This document shows positions 11,721 to 24,060 of a stretch of DNA of 64,000 nucleotides, piece after piece (position 1 is the first letter of the stretch; every line of letters begins with the position of its first letter). The DNA comes from Symbiodinium natans (taxonomy: Eukaryota; Sar; Dinophyceae; Suessiales; Symbiodiniaceae). The notes beneath the pieces were generated by a model, which was given only the letters and a program-made list of their open reading frames with translations, ran no database searches and was not told the DNA's origin. The position numbers and the translations under genes were made by a program. The stretch covers positions 1-64,000 of the forward strand of contig CAJNDS010000073.1 of NCBI GenBank assembly GCA_905221605.1, read 5' to 3'.

Positions 11721-14398
11721 ACTCTGGCTGTTTCGTCTGTTTCCCCCTTTCCACTTCATGAGAAGGCACCATGCTGTTTTGCTACCATGAGGCTGTAGAA
11801 TCACGAAACCTAACTGAACCGATGAAAGCCCAGAACCAGGCAACAAAAACCCACTGAATTCATGGCCTTAAAGAGAGATGACGCGGTGCAGGTCGGCAAT
11901 GCTTCCCGATTGGGATAAGCTTCGCGTGCTTGGACTGCTTTCAGAGTCCTTCGAGAGTCTGAGCGCACTGGAGAGTGACTAAAGCGCACTTTTTGGGGGG
12001 CGGCATGGTCTTTTGCCAAATGTGCTCACATTCAAGTTGGGATTTGTAAAAAGCAACAAATTATGTGAGCACAAACCCCAAACAGAAAGCGACCACAGCT
12101 CTACAATGCTCTATGTTTCACGATTTCCATTCGTGCGGGACCAGGCAAAAACGCGATTTCGAACCCGAATGCGACATTTAACGAGGATCATGCGTGCGCG
12201 GGGCTGTGGTGGGAGAACGAACCATGAATTAATATAACTACAACTGACTTCAAGCATTTGTTCATCAGACGTTGATTGTACATAATGAAACAGTGACTTT
12301 GCTACGGTTTTAGAGTTGGAGGAACGTAAGTTGAAATTGGGAATCGGGAGCGGAGCCAAGGCCGCAGTCCTGGGTTAGGCGATGCCGGTTGGTTTGTCTT
12401 CTTTCTTCGTCCCGTGGTGGTGGTTTTCGTGGTTTTCGGTTTCAGAAGAGGGCGACAAAGCAAGCCGAGAGCCCGCAATTACACGGGAGAGCGATTTTGA
12501 CCCTTTGATGCAGTGCTTGGGAAAGGAGATGCCTTCGGGGCAGGCAGCAGCCAATCGCGCAAAGAAGCCAATCGAAGCTCCACCGTTCCCAAAGTCTCTG
12601 CCACAACACGTCGCGGCTGAGAGGTTTCAACAACTCCCTCCCCTGACGAGATCTTCTGGTGCTCCGACGGCCTTGCCCTAGCTTTGACCTTGCCAGCCCG
12701 AGTCTCCACTGAGCGAGAAGGGCGAGAAGGGCGAGAAGGCACAACGCGCAGAACTCCGACCAGATGGCCCAAATCATGGTCCTGGCACAAGTTTGCCAAC
12801 TGCATCACCTGCTTCTCAGGGCAATAACAAAGCATTCTACCGCATACTGGTGCCGCAGTTAAGCATGCATTCAAGAGGACGTCCTGGCGAAGCACGAGGC
12901 TAGCTTGTACTGGGACCTTCGCTGGACAACTTGGAGTCACGTCACATGAACAAATCCCCGACAGTATCACTTTTGTTTGTAGGTCCCATGAAACGGCCAA
13001 ACGCTGGGCTACCTGCCGAGCCCAGCAGATAGACGAGGCCGAGGTCGTACAGCTGAGGTTGGGTGATGTCGCAGCCCTCGCCGAGGCAGAAGCGTGGGTT
13101 GGTGTAATATGACACCAAAGAAACCCCCCGCCTTGTCTTTGAGGTATCTTTGCCAACCGGGATCCAACCCGTACAAAAGATCCCACCTCTGAGCTCAGAA
13201 GTAGCTGTTCGATGGGGATGTGGGACACGAGCAGAACGGCAATGCAGAATCGGATAGAATCGGGCAATGTGTCAAGAACGTCAAAAAAAGCGTCTGTATC
13301 ATCTTACCGTACAGTCAGTACACCAGATTTCCGGGCAAAACTTCTTGCAGTCCAGGCACACCGCCATTTCATGCAGTTCCTCTCTGTCCAACCCGTTGCT
13401 CAACAGCAGCCCTGCCGTTGTTGCAACAGCGGGTTGGCAAGCCGACAGCCGACACGGGCATGTAAATATGCGCACTATGAGCAAAAAAGCAATCTTGTTT
13501 GACTTAAAGGAGATGGTGCGAGGCTGAAACATGCGCCACATCAAAAAACATCATGTGCTTCTCTTTCTGGCCGAACTTCTCACATTTCCCTACATGTCCT
13601 GCGCTTTGAGACTGAATGCGGCCAGCAAGCGCTCGATCTCTTTCCCTGTCGTGAGTATGCGGGCAGAAGAGGCGCAGAAGACCAGTGAAAAATCGTTGGC
13701 TTTCCTGCCCTTGGCTGGCGAATACAAACAAGTATGGGTGCGAAGGAGCGGCCGCGTACAAGACTGAACCAATCGTGTCCCCCCCAAACCCACACACGGC
13801 ACATAACTTGCACACCTGTCTGCGACAGGCGAATTTGTTGGATGTGCAAATGCACGTGACATCATTAGGGCAAAACCGAGAATACTCGAGAGAGCTCTAA
13901 GTATAGTCTTTGCACCTAGTGGGACTCTAAACAATGAGATTCGAGGGCTCAAAGGCTGTTGGTTTCCTGACCAATTCGTACCGTTCTCTGCTTTGGAAAT
14001 GTGTGCTGAATGTGAGCCATGGCCACAGCACTCCGGCTTCCTGTTCATTTCCGCCCACGGCTCTTTACCGGAACTTTTTGGCAAACCCCAAGCCTACACC
14101 CTGTGAAGGAACATGCAGGAAAGCCTTCTGGAATGCGTGGCGTGTGCCTGAGTGTGGGGAGATTCTGTAGCTTGGGCTTGCTGGCAACAATTCTTGGGGG
14201 GAATCTTAGACCTCCATGGAGCCTGAACCTACAGCGCGGCCGAGATTTGGCCAGGGAAACAAGCTTTTGCGGTTAGATTTCAGGGGTCGGAGGGGCTCCA
14301 ACCTTGTCCGGAACCACAAAGGCAAGCACGGGCTCCATCTGGCGTATTCTCTTTCACCCCCTCCGTCCATGCGACGACACGGCACGCTCCACGTTCTT
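11721..14398. other. no firm gene; two open frames noted
   Basis: The largest open frame is 12479-13267 (minus, 262 codons) and carries no recognisable domain. A shorter minus segment near 13595-13730 (for example ASSARILTTGKEIERLLAAF) has protein-like composition. It lies downstream of the PAS-like gene on the same strand, so it could be one of its 3' exons, but nothing proves this. A (GCGAGAAGG)3 mini-repeat is at 12713-12741. Confidence 0.35.
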
Positions 14399-14515
14399 CT
14401 ATCCCATTTTAATTTTAAGTCGACAGACCGATAGCCAAGCTGCGTGATGGGGCCGTTCTCGAGATTCTCGCAAAGGTGCCAGAAAGCCTAACTCCTGGAA
14501 CTCCCGCATTCCGAC
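14399..14515 (-). CDS. membrane/PAS-like protein, exon carrying the end of the PAS-like domain
   Basis: This frame opens directly after an acceptor AG (14517-14516) and begins VGMREFQELGFLAPLRESRE. In the dinoflagellate PAS-like family the last domain strand typically ends with a hydrophobic-Gly-x-Arg-Glu-Phe motif, and that is what is seen. Joined in phase 0 to the exon ending at 15841 it gives a continuous strand pair, KRYL then VGMREF. The frame stays open to a stop at 14399. The true 3' end may be earlier, for example at a GT near 14430. The upstream intron (14516-15840) is GT-AG. Confidence 0.6.
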   Translation of the reverse strand, partial: VGMREFQELGFLAPLRESRERPHHAAWLSVCRLKIKMG

Positions 14516-14682
14516 CTCGGTGCACTGAGCACTCGGGACTTGGAAGCACTCGGAACACTCTCTAGGGTGCCGGATTGGTTTGGGAGCTGGAAGAATACTA
14601 GCTGCTGTTAAGCAGGACTGCTGCTTCAACAGCGCAGCAAATATTCTCAGACAGGCAGACATGGACACGGAGACTGAGACAG

Positions 14683-14820
14683 AGAGGCAGAGAGGCAGAG
14701 AGGCAGAGAGGCAGAGAGGCAGAGAGGCAGAGAGGCAGAGAGGCAGAGAGGCAGAGAGGCAGAGAGGCAGAGAGGCAGAGAGGCAGAGAGGCAGAGAGGC
14801 AGAGAGGCAGAGAGGCAGAG
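14683..14820. repeat. (AGGCAGAG)n array
   Basis: About 17 nearly perfect copies of an eight-base unit. Because eight is not a multiple of three and the unit lacks stops, all frames are open on both strands. Confidence 0.97.
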
Positions 14821-14893
14821 ACACAAAGACAGGGACGTCACAGACAGACACGCCCACGCACACACACACACACAGAGACAGAGAGACCAGAAA

Positions 14894-14990
14894 TGCTATG
14901 AGAACAACAAAAAGGCGTATAGATATGTATATGTATGTATGTGCTATGAGAACAACAAAAAGGCGTATAGATATGTATATGTGTGTATGT
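14894..14990. repeat. 48-bp tandem duplication
   Basis: Two adjacent copies of a 48-bp unit beginning tgctatgagaacaacaaaaa. They differ by a single base in the gtatgt tail, so the duplication is recent. Confidence 0.95.
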
Positions 14991-15074
14991 GCACAAAAAT
15001 ATATGTGTATATATATGACGTATATATATATATATATGTTACCTCCCTTTGGAACCAATGTCAGACAGACAAAC

Positions 15075-15318
<244 letters not shown>

Positions 15319-15675
15319 CCACGGCAGAGCAAGAAGAAACTGAAGAGTAGGTGCACGGGTGGACCAACCTTGAGCAAGAACCAGCTGGATAATGTCACCA
15401 GTCCAAAACTTCCACAAAGGTCCGGGCCTTTGGGTCCCAGGATTTTGAGATATTGGAACCGGGACATGTTTCCAGATTTTTTTGAACTAAGACATGGCCC
15501 GGCAGTCTTGGAACTGTTAAAGTTTTGGAGTTTTTTGAACCGGGACATGGGACATGGTCTGCGAGTTATTGGACCTAGGACATGGTTCAGCTGGACAATG
15601 AGGCAGGTTCAGGAAGCATCGCTATGTAAATAAAATGAAAGGAGGATGGTTCTGGGGAAGGTTACCAGGTATACA

Positions 15676-15685
15676 TTATTTATAC

Positions 15686-15717
<32 letters not shown>

Positions 15718-15830
15718 GCATATGTCTTCACATCAGCATATACATATACATATACATATACACATACACATACATATACATATACATATATGAGAGAGAG
15801 AGAGATATATATATATATATATATATAGAA
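15676..15830. repeat. compound (TA)n/(TG)n/(ACATAT)n/(GA)n microsatellite
   Basis: Alternating purine-pyrimidine tracts flank a short unique piece. The block ends only 11 bases from the exon at 15841. Confidence 0.95.
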
Positions 15831-15840
15831 GCCGCGGCAC

Positions 15841-15908
15841 AAGATAGCGCTTGCGGTTGTCATTGCTCTGCAGGCTGATGTGGAAAAGCTCCACAGCCAC
15901 CTGATTGC
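15841..15908 (-). CDS. membrane/PAS-like protein, central PAS-like exon
   Basis: A 68-bp exon reading GNQVAVELFHISLQSNDNRK and then RYL. The motif Val-x-Val-Glu-Leu-Phe-His followed by a polar turn matches the paired strands of PAS-like domains in dinoflagellate membrane proteins. The acceptor is AG at 15910-15909 and the donor GT at 15840. The upstream exon ends ATGCTTGATG at 16044, and joining there gives GAT-GGC-AAT in frame. Frame continuity across both junctions is the main support. Confidence 0.62.
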
Positions 15909-16043
15909 CTGAGCGCCAAAAGCTCACACAAGCCGGGAAGCCACAAGCCGAAGCCAGTGGCATGTTGCCAAAAAGGTTCTTCACGATGAAAGTCATTAAA
16001 CACACTGACAATGGATCTTCACATCTTGCGAAGGCACTTAAGC

Positions 16044-16206
16044 CATCAAGCATTCGAGCATTGAAGACTCGCGTTTGCGCATCGTCCTTAGCAGGACGTG
16101 GGATGCTAGTTCGGCCCGGGCAGTCTAGGGGAAGAAGCGGCTGCAGGAGCTTATTGATGCTACGTCCCATGATCAGCATCACAACATCGTGGCGAGCAAA
16201 ATCAGT
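16044..16206 (-). CDS. membrane/PAS-like protein, mid-domain exon
   Basis: The frame ends TRVFNARMLDG at 16044, followed by a GC donor (16043-16042). Phe-x-x-Arg-Met-x-Asp just before Gly-Asn is the usual entry to the next PAS strand in this family. The 5' boundary is a guess: the frame is open up to about 16368, and a possible acceptor lies near 16206 (CCGAG). Upstream residues include DVVMLIMGRSINKLLQPLLP. Confidence 0.5.
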
Positions 16207-17662
16207 CCTCGGGGACAGTGGGGTAGCTTGTCGTGGGCACATGTTGCTTTTGCTTGTGCCGTCTGCCTGACACGCCCTGGGACTTAACAACAAAGAGGTG
16301 ACCAGGCATGTGGTCATCCTGCATACATGAGCCTCTCTGCCTTCCAAACTTGCGATTCTTGCCAGCACTTACACTGTTCTTAGCTCGTGCGTGTGCTACT
16401 TGCGTTTGATTAGTGGACGGGACTAGATTATTCCGCTTGTATGTCGGCAGAACGATCCAAACAGCACACTGGCCTGGGAAAGACACCATATTTCACACCA
16501 GCGCAGCTGCCCAAAAGAAAAGATCCTTGCCCATTGAGTACACTGGACCCGAGAGCGACCTGTCAAACGAAGTCTGGGGTGGTGCGGACTCTGCAGATTC
16601 TTCGGCTGAGGCTCGGGGCTGCCACAAATATTCTGTTGAACATGTTCGCGGTCGTCAGGAACAAAGAAGCCCTGGGTGTCACAAGCACTTGATCACCCCG
16701 TCACCCGGGCTCTTAAAAACCCAATGTCGAAACATCCACTAAACGCTATGACGCAATGATGATACAACACTAGCGAAAGTCTTTGAACATGTTTCATGCT
16801 GCATGCTGAGGCTTTGCTAAGGCTGGTGCCAGGAGGTCTGACCCAGCAAGTTGCTGGGCGGATACACCACGACCGTGAAGCCTGAATTGCATGCAAACGA
16901 CTTCTTGCACGGGGTGCTGCGGGTGCTGCAACAGCAACCCTCGAGATGAATCAGCCATAATCAGCCTACTGGGCCCAGCCATGCCATCTGATACGTGGTC
17001 ATCCCAGAGTGTTCCAGATTCTCCGAAAACATGGTCCAATGATGTCCCATGCCCAACTCCTCAACTCCCTGCTCCAAGACTCAGCATCGTCGAAAGCTGC
17101 CGGCCGTCTTCCGTCAGCTTTAAGTTCCTCAAATTTTGCAAAGCGTTCAAGAGGCAGCTGTGTGTGGCAATCTGGAGCCTCGGATCTTACCACTTACCAC
17201 GACCGCCACCGGTGCCACCACAACGGCGGCGCGTTGCAGACAACCTTCTGATTCAAAGGGTCTGGTCAGGGCACAAAGTTGCGGCAAAGGCGTGTGGCCT
17301 CAATTTGGAAGAGCCAAATAACGAGCTCTTCATCTCGAGAAGATGCCCACGTAGACTTATTCGGATCTCGGACATTGACATGAAGCCCAATCAAGGGATG
17401 TGGACTCACTCAATGTTCGGCTACCTGGGAAGGCTCTCATGCGACGATCATCGAAGATCCTGGGATGTTCCGCGCTTCGCTCTTACGCCCTCTTATGGCT
17501 GCCACAGAGTTGCCGGGGTTCCCCGCACGGCCCGGCTAGGCGGTCAGCTCTCAGGAACTTCAGCAGGTCGGGAAACTGTTTCCTTTTCATTTTGGGGGTG
17601 GCTGCTGGCCTTGTGATGGCCCTTGTGCCCTCTTGCATGGCAAGCGACCTACAAAGTATGTG
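16207..17662. other. introns or undetected exons of the PAS-like gene
   Basis: Protein-like minus frames occur at about 16965-17060 (FSENLEHSGMTTYQMAWLG, followed by a possible GC donor), 17000-17160 (ERFAKFEELKADGRRPAAF) and 16800-16910. The first two overlap in different frames, so at most one is real. A plus frame of 241 codons (16891-17616) covers the same bases and is not recognised. Confidence 0.3.
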
Positions 17663-17872
17663 TTAGCAGTGTCTTACGCTGCTGTTTTCTGGTGAGGTGT
17701 CCCCTGGTTTGCGTGCTAAACCGCGAGATACAACGACACAGTCAAGACTCTCATCCACCTCCACCACAGCATCGCAGAGTCCCAGAAGCAGGCTGGAGAC
17801 CGCATTTCGCTCGACGATGAGCATCTTCAAATCGAGACTTACGAGAGTTGTCCCATAGATAACCTGTGCCAA
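17663..17872 (-). CDS. membrane/PAS-like protein, exon opening the PAS-like domain
   Basis: The frame contains ERNAVSSLLLGLCDAVVEVD followed by ESL. Ser-Ser-Leu-Leu-x-x-x-Cys-Asp-Ala-Val-Val-Glu-hydrophobic-Asp is, to my knowledge, the signature start of the PAS-like domain in many dinoflagellate multi-membrane proteins. It lies downstream of the membrane exon and upstream of the other PAS exons, which is the family order. Exact ends are uncertain: an acceptor after CTCGTAAG near 17841 and a donor between about 17760 and 17715 are possible. Role: probably sensing or regulatory; the ligand is unknown. Confidence 0.6.
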   Translation of the reverse strand: MAQVIYGTTLVSLDLKMLIVERNAVSSLLLGLCDAVVEVDESLDCVVVSRGLARKPGDTSPENSSVRHC

Positions 17873-17971
17873 GCTTGCAGGCTCTGGAGGCTTCGTGTCT
17901 ACTGTAGCAACCTAGCACTGCCTAGCTGGCCTACCTGCCCTTCTCGCCACAGAATCCCCGGCCCCATTTTT

Positions 17972-18538
17972 TCATTGCTCTCTGGAAGCCTGACGTAGCA
18001 TCATTGACCCAAGAAATGGCGTCATCAACATAATAGACGCTTGGTCGAGCTCAACGCCCCCCAAGTCTGCCAATGGTGGTTGTAGATGTCGCATCAGCAC
18101 CACTGCAATACAGAGGAGATTGGCTACAATGGGAATCTCTGCACGTGTTGATGCAAGATCCGGGAGGAATCTGATGCCAACTACCCGGTAAATGATGCCA
18201 TAAAACTCATCAACGTCCCGCGCGGAAGTCAGGAGGAGGGAGAGCAGGCCCAGAAAGTAAAAGAGGATGCAGAACGCGTCCAGGTTGCGAGGTGTTACGA
18301 CCTGCTTGAAAGAACCAATGAGTGCTGCGGAAATCCAAACCATGGCCAAGAAGACCTCCTGCGAAGGAAATGGTGTCGAAGCCCATCTTGGTGTAGAGGG
18401 GAGCAGACCGAAGGCACGTGCCTGTAGGAAATGCAATGCCAAAAAGTAGTTTCCAGATACAAGTCCCACACTCCCAACATCTGAAACTCCGCCTGAAAGT
18501 GCTCTGGGACCCACCGAGGAAAACTCTTTCCCTAGCAA
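17972..18538 (-). CDS. membrane/PAS-like protein, multi-helix membrane exon
   Basis: A 188-codon minus frame with about four hydrophobic segments, near codons 61-79, 86-106 (CILFYFLGLLSLLLTS), 134-150 (IPIVANLLCIAVVLM) and 167-181. Between them lie charged loops such as SARDVDEFYGIIYRVVGIRF. This suits a multi-pass membrane domain upstream of the PAS-like exon at 17872. A GC donor (CAG|GC) is available just before the stop at 17972. The first 20-25 codons may be intronic. Confidence 0.55.
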   Translation of the reverse strand: MLGKEFSSVGPRALSGGVSDVGSVGLVSGNYFLALHFLQARAFGLLPSTPRWASTPFPSQEVFLAMVWISAALIGSFKQVVTPRNLDAFCILFYFLGLLSLLLTSARDVDEFYGIIYRVVGIRFLPDLASTRAEIPIVANLLCIAVVLMRHLQPPLADLGGVELDQASIMLMTPFLGSMMLRQASREQ

Positions 18539-18572
18539 GACGTGTTTTCAAAGATGCTTGAAGTCACCCTGC

Positions 18573-18761
18573 CTGGAAACTCGTCAGTCGCAGAGTGAAG
18601 ACGACGACCAAGACCCAGCAACCTATGATGAAGATGCCTGGCACAGCTTGAAAGCTGCCGTGCTCACTGCAAGCGACTGCAAGTGGCCATTCTCTGCTCC
18701 ACATGTCTTGAGTATTGGAGATCATGGAGACACAAAACCACGTTCTTAACTGCAAAAGCAC
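18573..18761 (-). CDS. membrane/PAS-like protein, probable upstream membrane exon
   Basis: A minus frame ending in a strongly hydrophobic stretch (IFIIGCWVLVVVFTLRLTSF) and then Gln. A GC donor (CCAG|GCAGGG) lies at 18572. It immediately precedes the larger membrane exon on the same strand, so it is probably an earlier helix of the same protein. The plus strand is also open here (18558-18749) and acidic, so the call is tentative. Confidence 0.38.
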
Positions 18762-19523
18762 TGCAACGTTACTCCAGCTGGCGACATGAACCCTGGCCTG
18801 ATTGGTTCACAGCCACTGCTTTCAGGACGCGATCATCCTCCAGGCAGAGAGCAGTCTACTAGTTTGCGTCGTGGTACGTTGTGGACCACGCGCTATTGCT
18901 TAAGCGTACTTGCTCTACATCTTCCAGGTGAGACTAGGATGGCCATCCTTCCTGACAACTTTAATCCACGACAAGGTCCTTCCGCGTATAGTTCTGACAC
19001 CATCTCCAGAGTGATGAGCAGGTGCAGAAGGTGCACGCGTGACCTCTTTGGCTGCCTGTATGGACACAGAAGTAGCTTAGCAATGATTCGGAGATGCTAG
19101 AACATAATCTCATTGCGGCCAACGCGGCCGCGCACTCGCGCGCGGACGAGAGTCCAACCTCAAACAAGCTGGAAGATTCTGATGATCTGTACTTCCGACT
19201 GGAATCTGTGGCCCACGTCTCTTGCCTCAAGGACAAGCCAGGTGACACCATCTCAGCAGCTTGGACACCAGAAAAGCTTGAAACACTGCGATAACAAGCG
19301 TGAGGCATTTACGCCAGTCCATTGCTGCGATGGAAGTTGGTTGTTGGATGCCGAACGAAGAGACTGAAACACCTTCTTCTTTTCACACACTAAATCGAAC
19401 TCGAGTGAAGCCCCCATGGCGGGAAGACTGCAAAATGCAATGTGTACCAACCCTCGTGATTATTCAAAAGGTCCTCCTGTAGCCAAAACACGTGAGCAAT
19501 CAGGAAATCATCGTTGAGCTTCT

Positions 19524-19554
<31 letters not shown>

Positions 19555-22546
19555 CGCGTCAAGCGCTGGGGTCGTAGGTTCTTGGCATGGCCTTTTTCAG
19601 TCTGCTTTGTTCCACTCTCGGTGCCGGCTGGCGACGGAAATCGCCCGTACAACGTGGTGCACCTGTGAATCTCCACCCGATGGCCTCGACCAACGGAACA
19701 TTGTCCACCACCGCAGAAGAGAGTCCTGGCGCATCGCGAGCTAAGCCCGACCATGTCCGGGCAGCCCGCATGGTCTGTTGGCGAGGGTAATTTCAGCCCA
19801 TGGCATAGCCATGACAGCCATGATGACTGAGCTGTGGTGTGTGTGGGGCATGTCTGCGACTGTGATCATGCCGCGGTCCAAGAAGAATGGACAGCCGCAC
19901 GGCACTGTGCTTGCAGAGCTCATTGATCATCTCCGCGTACCTGCGGATCCAGGCTGGTTGAGGAAAAGTTGACGTGCAGAAGGTCCGAAGAGCGATTTGG
20001 CCGAGTCTTCACAGTATCTATCATGGGTCAGGGATCCTAGCGCACAGCTGAGCACCGCTTTTGGTCATACGCACGGCGGCGCTTGATTTGTCGCTCGTCC
20101 TTCGGCATCTACCGGGTGGAGCGCTCACTGCCAGCCTCTCTAAAAGGCACCGATGCATGCACTGCCCCCACGAAACACACTCCACGTAATGGATTCTTGT
20201 TCTAACTATATCACCATTGGTGAAGGCGTCAGGCATGCTGGCAAGTTTGTAAAAGCTCGAGCACGCTGGGCCAGGGCCCAAGCCCGACGTTCTGGGTCAT
20301 CAACTTCTCCCAGCATTCCGATTTCTGATTCCGGTCAAGCCTGTCACAGCAGGTGTGCAAGTTGGCTGTGTTGATTGGTAGGTCACCGATTCCTCATCCA
20401 CACCGGCCCGTTGGAAACGACAGCAAACCCATTGTGCCTCGGCTGGCAGCGATGCCTCGCAGCATTGCGAGTGATTCACGCCATTGTCAACAGGCCAATT
20501 TCAACTTTATAAAGCCAGCATGGACGTGCAACCCCATCCAGATGCCCTAGGGGCAACATTAGGAAACAGCTGCGCTGCTAACGGACAACAGCCCCAGCAG
20601 GACAATCGGAAAAAAAACACGGACACTAACGCCTCTTGCTCCTCCCACACAAAAAAGAAACAGTATGTTTCCCGCTGTTCCGTGCCTGTCGCTTGCTGGG
20701 AGGCTCCTGACCAGGAAGCTTTGCACTGTGTAACTCGGGCACTCATTGTTTGCGGCCTGTAGCAAGCGCGTTCTACAAGGGTGTGTCGACAAAGGTCAGG
20801 CCGTACATGTATTCTGGAAATACTCACTCATCTTTCTGAGAGAATCCGGCATACCATCGTGGACACCACTGTCTCTAACCATTCTCAACCAACCGACTCT
20901 GGGGTTTTTGGAACTGTTGGCATATAATCATTGTTTTTTTACATACCGGTGGCTGATCAGAGAGATCCTCGTGCCCAGTGTAGATCAAACCCGGGACCAG
21001 TTTCGAGAAGGCCAAAGCAAACGGCCACGAAGAACAAGATTCTACTATTGTGGCTTCATCTTTTTATAGCATGAGGACTCAGGCTTGAGATTAGTGGCAA
21101 CCGGGTCTTGCTCCAAATCGCTTCATCTCTGTAACACCCCAATGTAGGCTTGCCATCTGACGGGAACAGAAGATTGCATCCTCCAGTTGTGGCGCTTGGA
21201 TCAGAGCCACGTCATGTTCCGAAGAGCCAGATCCGATTGTGGACGCCGATCGATGTGTTGTTGTTTACACAGAGCTGTCCGGTTTGGTAGCAGGGTTTGC
21301 TCTCCCATCGTGTTTGGTGTGGGGGTTGGTCGCTGCATGGATTCACGAGAATTTCACAGGTGCAGCGAACATACAAACGGCATGGGAACGCTCCCCAAAG
21401 CCTCGTCATTGCCCTCGGCTGCACGCTTCATGTCACCTGGCTTCGGCAACACGATTCTAAGGTCAAGTTATCACCTGACAAATGAGTTTCTAAATGCCGA
21501 CTGTAGCCTTCGAATGCCTTCGTGATGCCTTCGTGACGCCGAGGCGATCTAATCTACAGCCAAGACAGAGCGGGACCTGGCGGAGTGGCGCTGAACCTGA
21601 GAAACGCAGGGACAGCAGATGACTGCAAAGACTTCAGGGGCCATGCAAGTATAAAACATGGGAGCGACTTCAGGCAAGCATGCGATGCCGCAGGAAGCAC
21701 ACTGCGATTTAGGATTTAGGTCACCTCCCGATACCTAGACATAGGCTCTGGTACAGTACATCGTGGGGTACGGTCCAGTAAAGTATGGTAGAACATGGTG
21801 AAGCATGAGATTGTACAGTAGGGTGTGGAAGTGTAGCGAAGTCATAAAACAAACGCGGTGTGCAGCTTCGTGTGGTAAGGTGTCGTGAGGTATAGCTCTC
21901 TCACACATGAAGAGCTCCTGGCCTGGAGGTGGCCTCGAAGGTGGGCTCTGGCGCGCCTGGGACTGAAGGCCGCAGGGTGCCGCACTCTGGGCACCGTGAT
22001 GCACCGCGTTCCCCCAACTCAACATTCCGACTCGTAAGACACATTTGCGCGCTCAGCCTACTCGCACGATCTCGCACGGCGCCGAGTAAGACATATGCCT
22101 GCTTGCCGCATCTTTTGCTGCTGGGTTTCTTGGCGGCAGGCTACTGAGACCTCATTGTTCGAGCTCTGATCCGGATTCACACGCGACACCAACTCACAGC
22201 TCGCTCGCGCAATGCACAGCACAGCCGTTGCAGCTGCTCCTCTGTTGCTTGGCATGCAACTCCGGGCTAAGCTGGCATTGCCAGCATTGCCCCCATCGTC
22301 GGTGGTATTGCCCCTGGGTCCACGCTGGCGCACCGAAATGCCATGTGCTCCACAAGCACACCCAATGGAATCCACTTGTGATTCACTCGCACACCTCGAT
22401 GCTAAATGTCGAAGGCTCCAGGCTCTGTCACTCACACAACGCGAATCAGCGCGAATGCGTCACGATGCGTCTCTGCGCCCACAGCCACAGACTCGACTCA
22501 ATTCACGTCAAGAAGGCCGAGACGTGGATGGCTAAGGGATGGGTGT
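18762..22546. other. no firm gene
   Basis: Short frames on both strands look partly protein-like: 19094-19294 plus (acidic, ends TPEKLETLR); about 20218-20290 minus (SSFYKLASMPDAFTNG before a GT); and 21239-21460 plus with a hydrophobic stretch (LVAGFALPSCLVWGLVAAWI). None is recognised and several are overlapped by open frames on the other strand. A (TC)n tract is at 19528-19554. A tandem gccttcg(t/a)a motif is near 21510-21540. Confidence 0.35.
19528..19554. repeat. (TC)n microsatellite
   Basis: About 13 uninterrupted TC dinucleotides. Confidence 0.95.
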
Positions 22547-23581
22547 CTAGACCAGTGACTCCTTAGGCCTCTCAGGCATGGCATCACTCAGGTCACAACT
22601 CCATAAATCCGCTGTATCTCTCGGCTCGCAGAACTCACAATTTTGGCATGTCTGCCAAGCGAACTCACAGAAGATTACCTGGAACCTGTCTTCATTGGCC
22701 CAGCAATGGGCAAGCGGGTTTTGCAGGGCTTTGCCACTCCATGACTTCTCGGCTCTCAGAGCTTCATTGCCAAGTGACAACTCAGGAACCGTGTAAGATC
22801 GTGTAACCCTGACAAGTCGTCGCGCCTGACTGAAAACCGGAGGCTGTTGTCGCTGCGCTTGGTGCCTACGGACGATCGTGCAAACTCGCCATGTCTAGCT
22901 GGCTCATCCACATCCATGTCTTGAAAACAAGTATTGATTTGGCAATGACGAGTTCTAGCAATGCAGGACTTGCACTGCCTCACATCGAAAAAGGCTGCAC
23001 ACTATCACTGCCACTCCACACTATCACCCTTCTTCCTTGGAATGCAGCATCCTTTCTCCAGATCTGAAGTGGTGCTGTCACGAGCAGTTGTCAAGCGATG
23101 AAGAGGGTCAGACTGCTGCGGATTGCAAGGAGACATGTCCTGGCCTCGTAGCTGAAACGTGTTCTTGGCACGCCCGCGGCCACATTGCCTGAGCGTATGA
23201 TGAAACGAAACTCGAGTGACTAGACGAGAGGTGCTGGGAACATCTGGGCCTGCTCTAACAAGCTCTACGACTCTACGAAGTTCGAGTCCGGAGTTGAGGG
23301 GAGTTGAAGGTTGCTCATCGTTCCCAGGCCTGCAGCAAAGCCAGCTGGGGCCGCAGGCACCTGGCACAGTTCTCCAAACGAATTGTCTTCTGCCACTCAC
23401 ATGTCTGTCTCAGGCCTGAGGCGCGTCGTAGCTGAAGCGAGTGCCTTAAGAGGACAATATGAGTGCCTTTGAAGAACGAGTCCAGACCAGCACGTTGGAG
23501 GATCTGAGCCGAGTTGCCTCCGAAGGCGGCACCCACCATCTCAACACGGCGAGCTTGAGGCCTCCCCAGTCCGGGGCTCAC
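22547..23581 (-). CDS. candidate exons, unknown protein
   Basis: Minus frames with protein-like composition follow one another: about 23470-23580 (EMVGAAFGGNSAQILQRAGL), 23040-23330 (LNSGLELRRVVELVRAGPDV), 22800-22930 (DVDEPARHGEFARSSVGTKR) and 22560-22770 (FAWQTCQNCEFCEPRDTADL). The last has a small Cys cluster (CxxCxFC). The plus frame 23459-23728 overlaps and is also plausible. No family recognised; splice sites not fixed. Confidence 0.25.
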
Positions 23582-23870
23582 TTGAAACGTCAGGCTCTCT
23601 ACGAATGCAACCTACGACTGCTGCTGCTGAGGCCTGTTGTCCGGCGTCAGGCGCAGGTTAAAACGGCAGGTCTGCCCATTCAGGCCTCGCACATGCAATC
23701 CGAAAGCGACGTGCTTCTCTCATTGTGAGAATACTGGGACGGCAGGATCGCTGCTGCCCACGTCGGCGCGGGAAAGTAGCCAATGAGAATCACGGAACGA
23801 AAAGATCAAGTCGCGGCATTTGGGCGTAAAGATTGGAACCCGCCGTCGGACATTCGGATGCGCTAGAAAA

Positions 23871-24060
23871 GTCGTTTAGTCGTTTAGTCCTTTAGTCCTT
23901 TAGTCCTTTAGTCCTTTAGTCCTTTAGTCCTTTAGTCCTTTAGTCCTTTAGTCCTTTAGTCCTCTAGTCCTTTAGTCCTTTAGTCCTTTAGTCCTTTAGT
24001 CCTTTAGTCCTTTAGTCCTTTAGTCCTTTAGTCCTTTAGTCCTTTAGTCCTTTAGTCGTA
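23871..24060. repeat. (TAGTCCTTT)n minisatellite
   Basis: About 19 tandem copies of a nine-base unit with a single substitution near 23962. The unit includes a TAG, but the minus frame is stop-free. Confidence 0.97.

Noticed and set aside
12479-13267. 262-codon minus frame as a gene
   Set aside because: Open but without a domain, splice support or distinctive composition. Kept only as a note in the region entry.
21740-21900. Degenerate tandem repeat of ggtacagta/atggtg words
   Set aside because: The words recur loosely, but no consistent unit or spacing could be defined.
23871-24060. CRISPR-like regular repeat
   Set aside because: It is a plain nine-base tandem repeat without spacers, and the DNA is eukaryotic.
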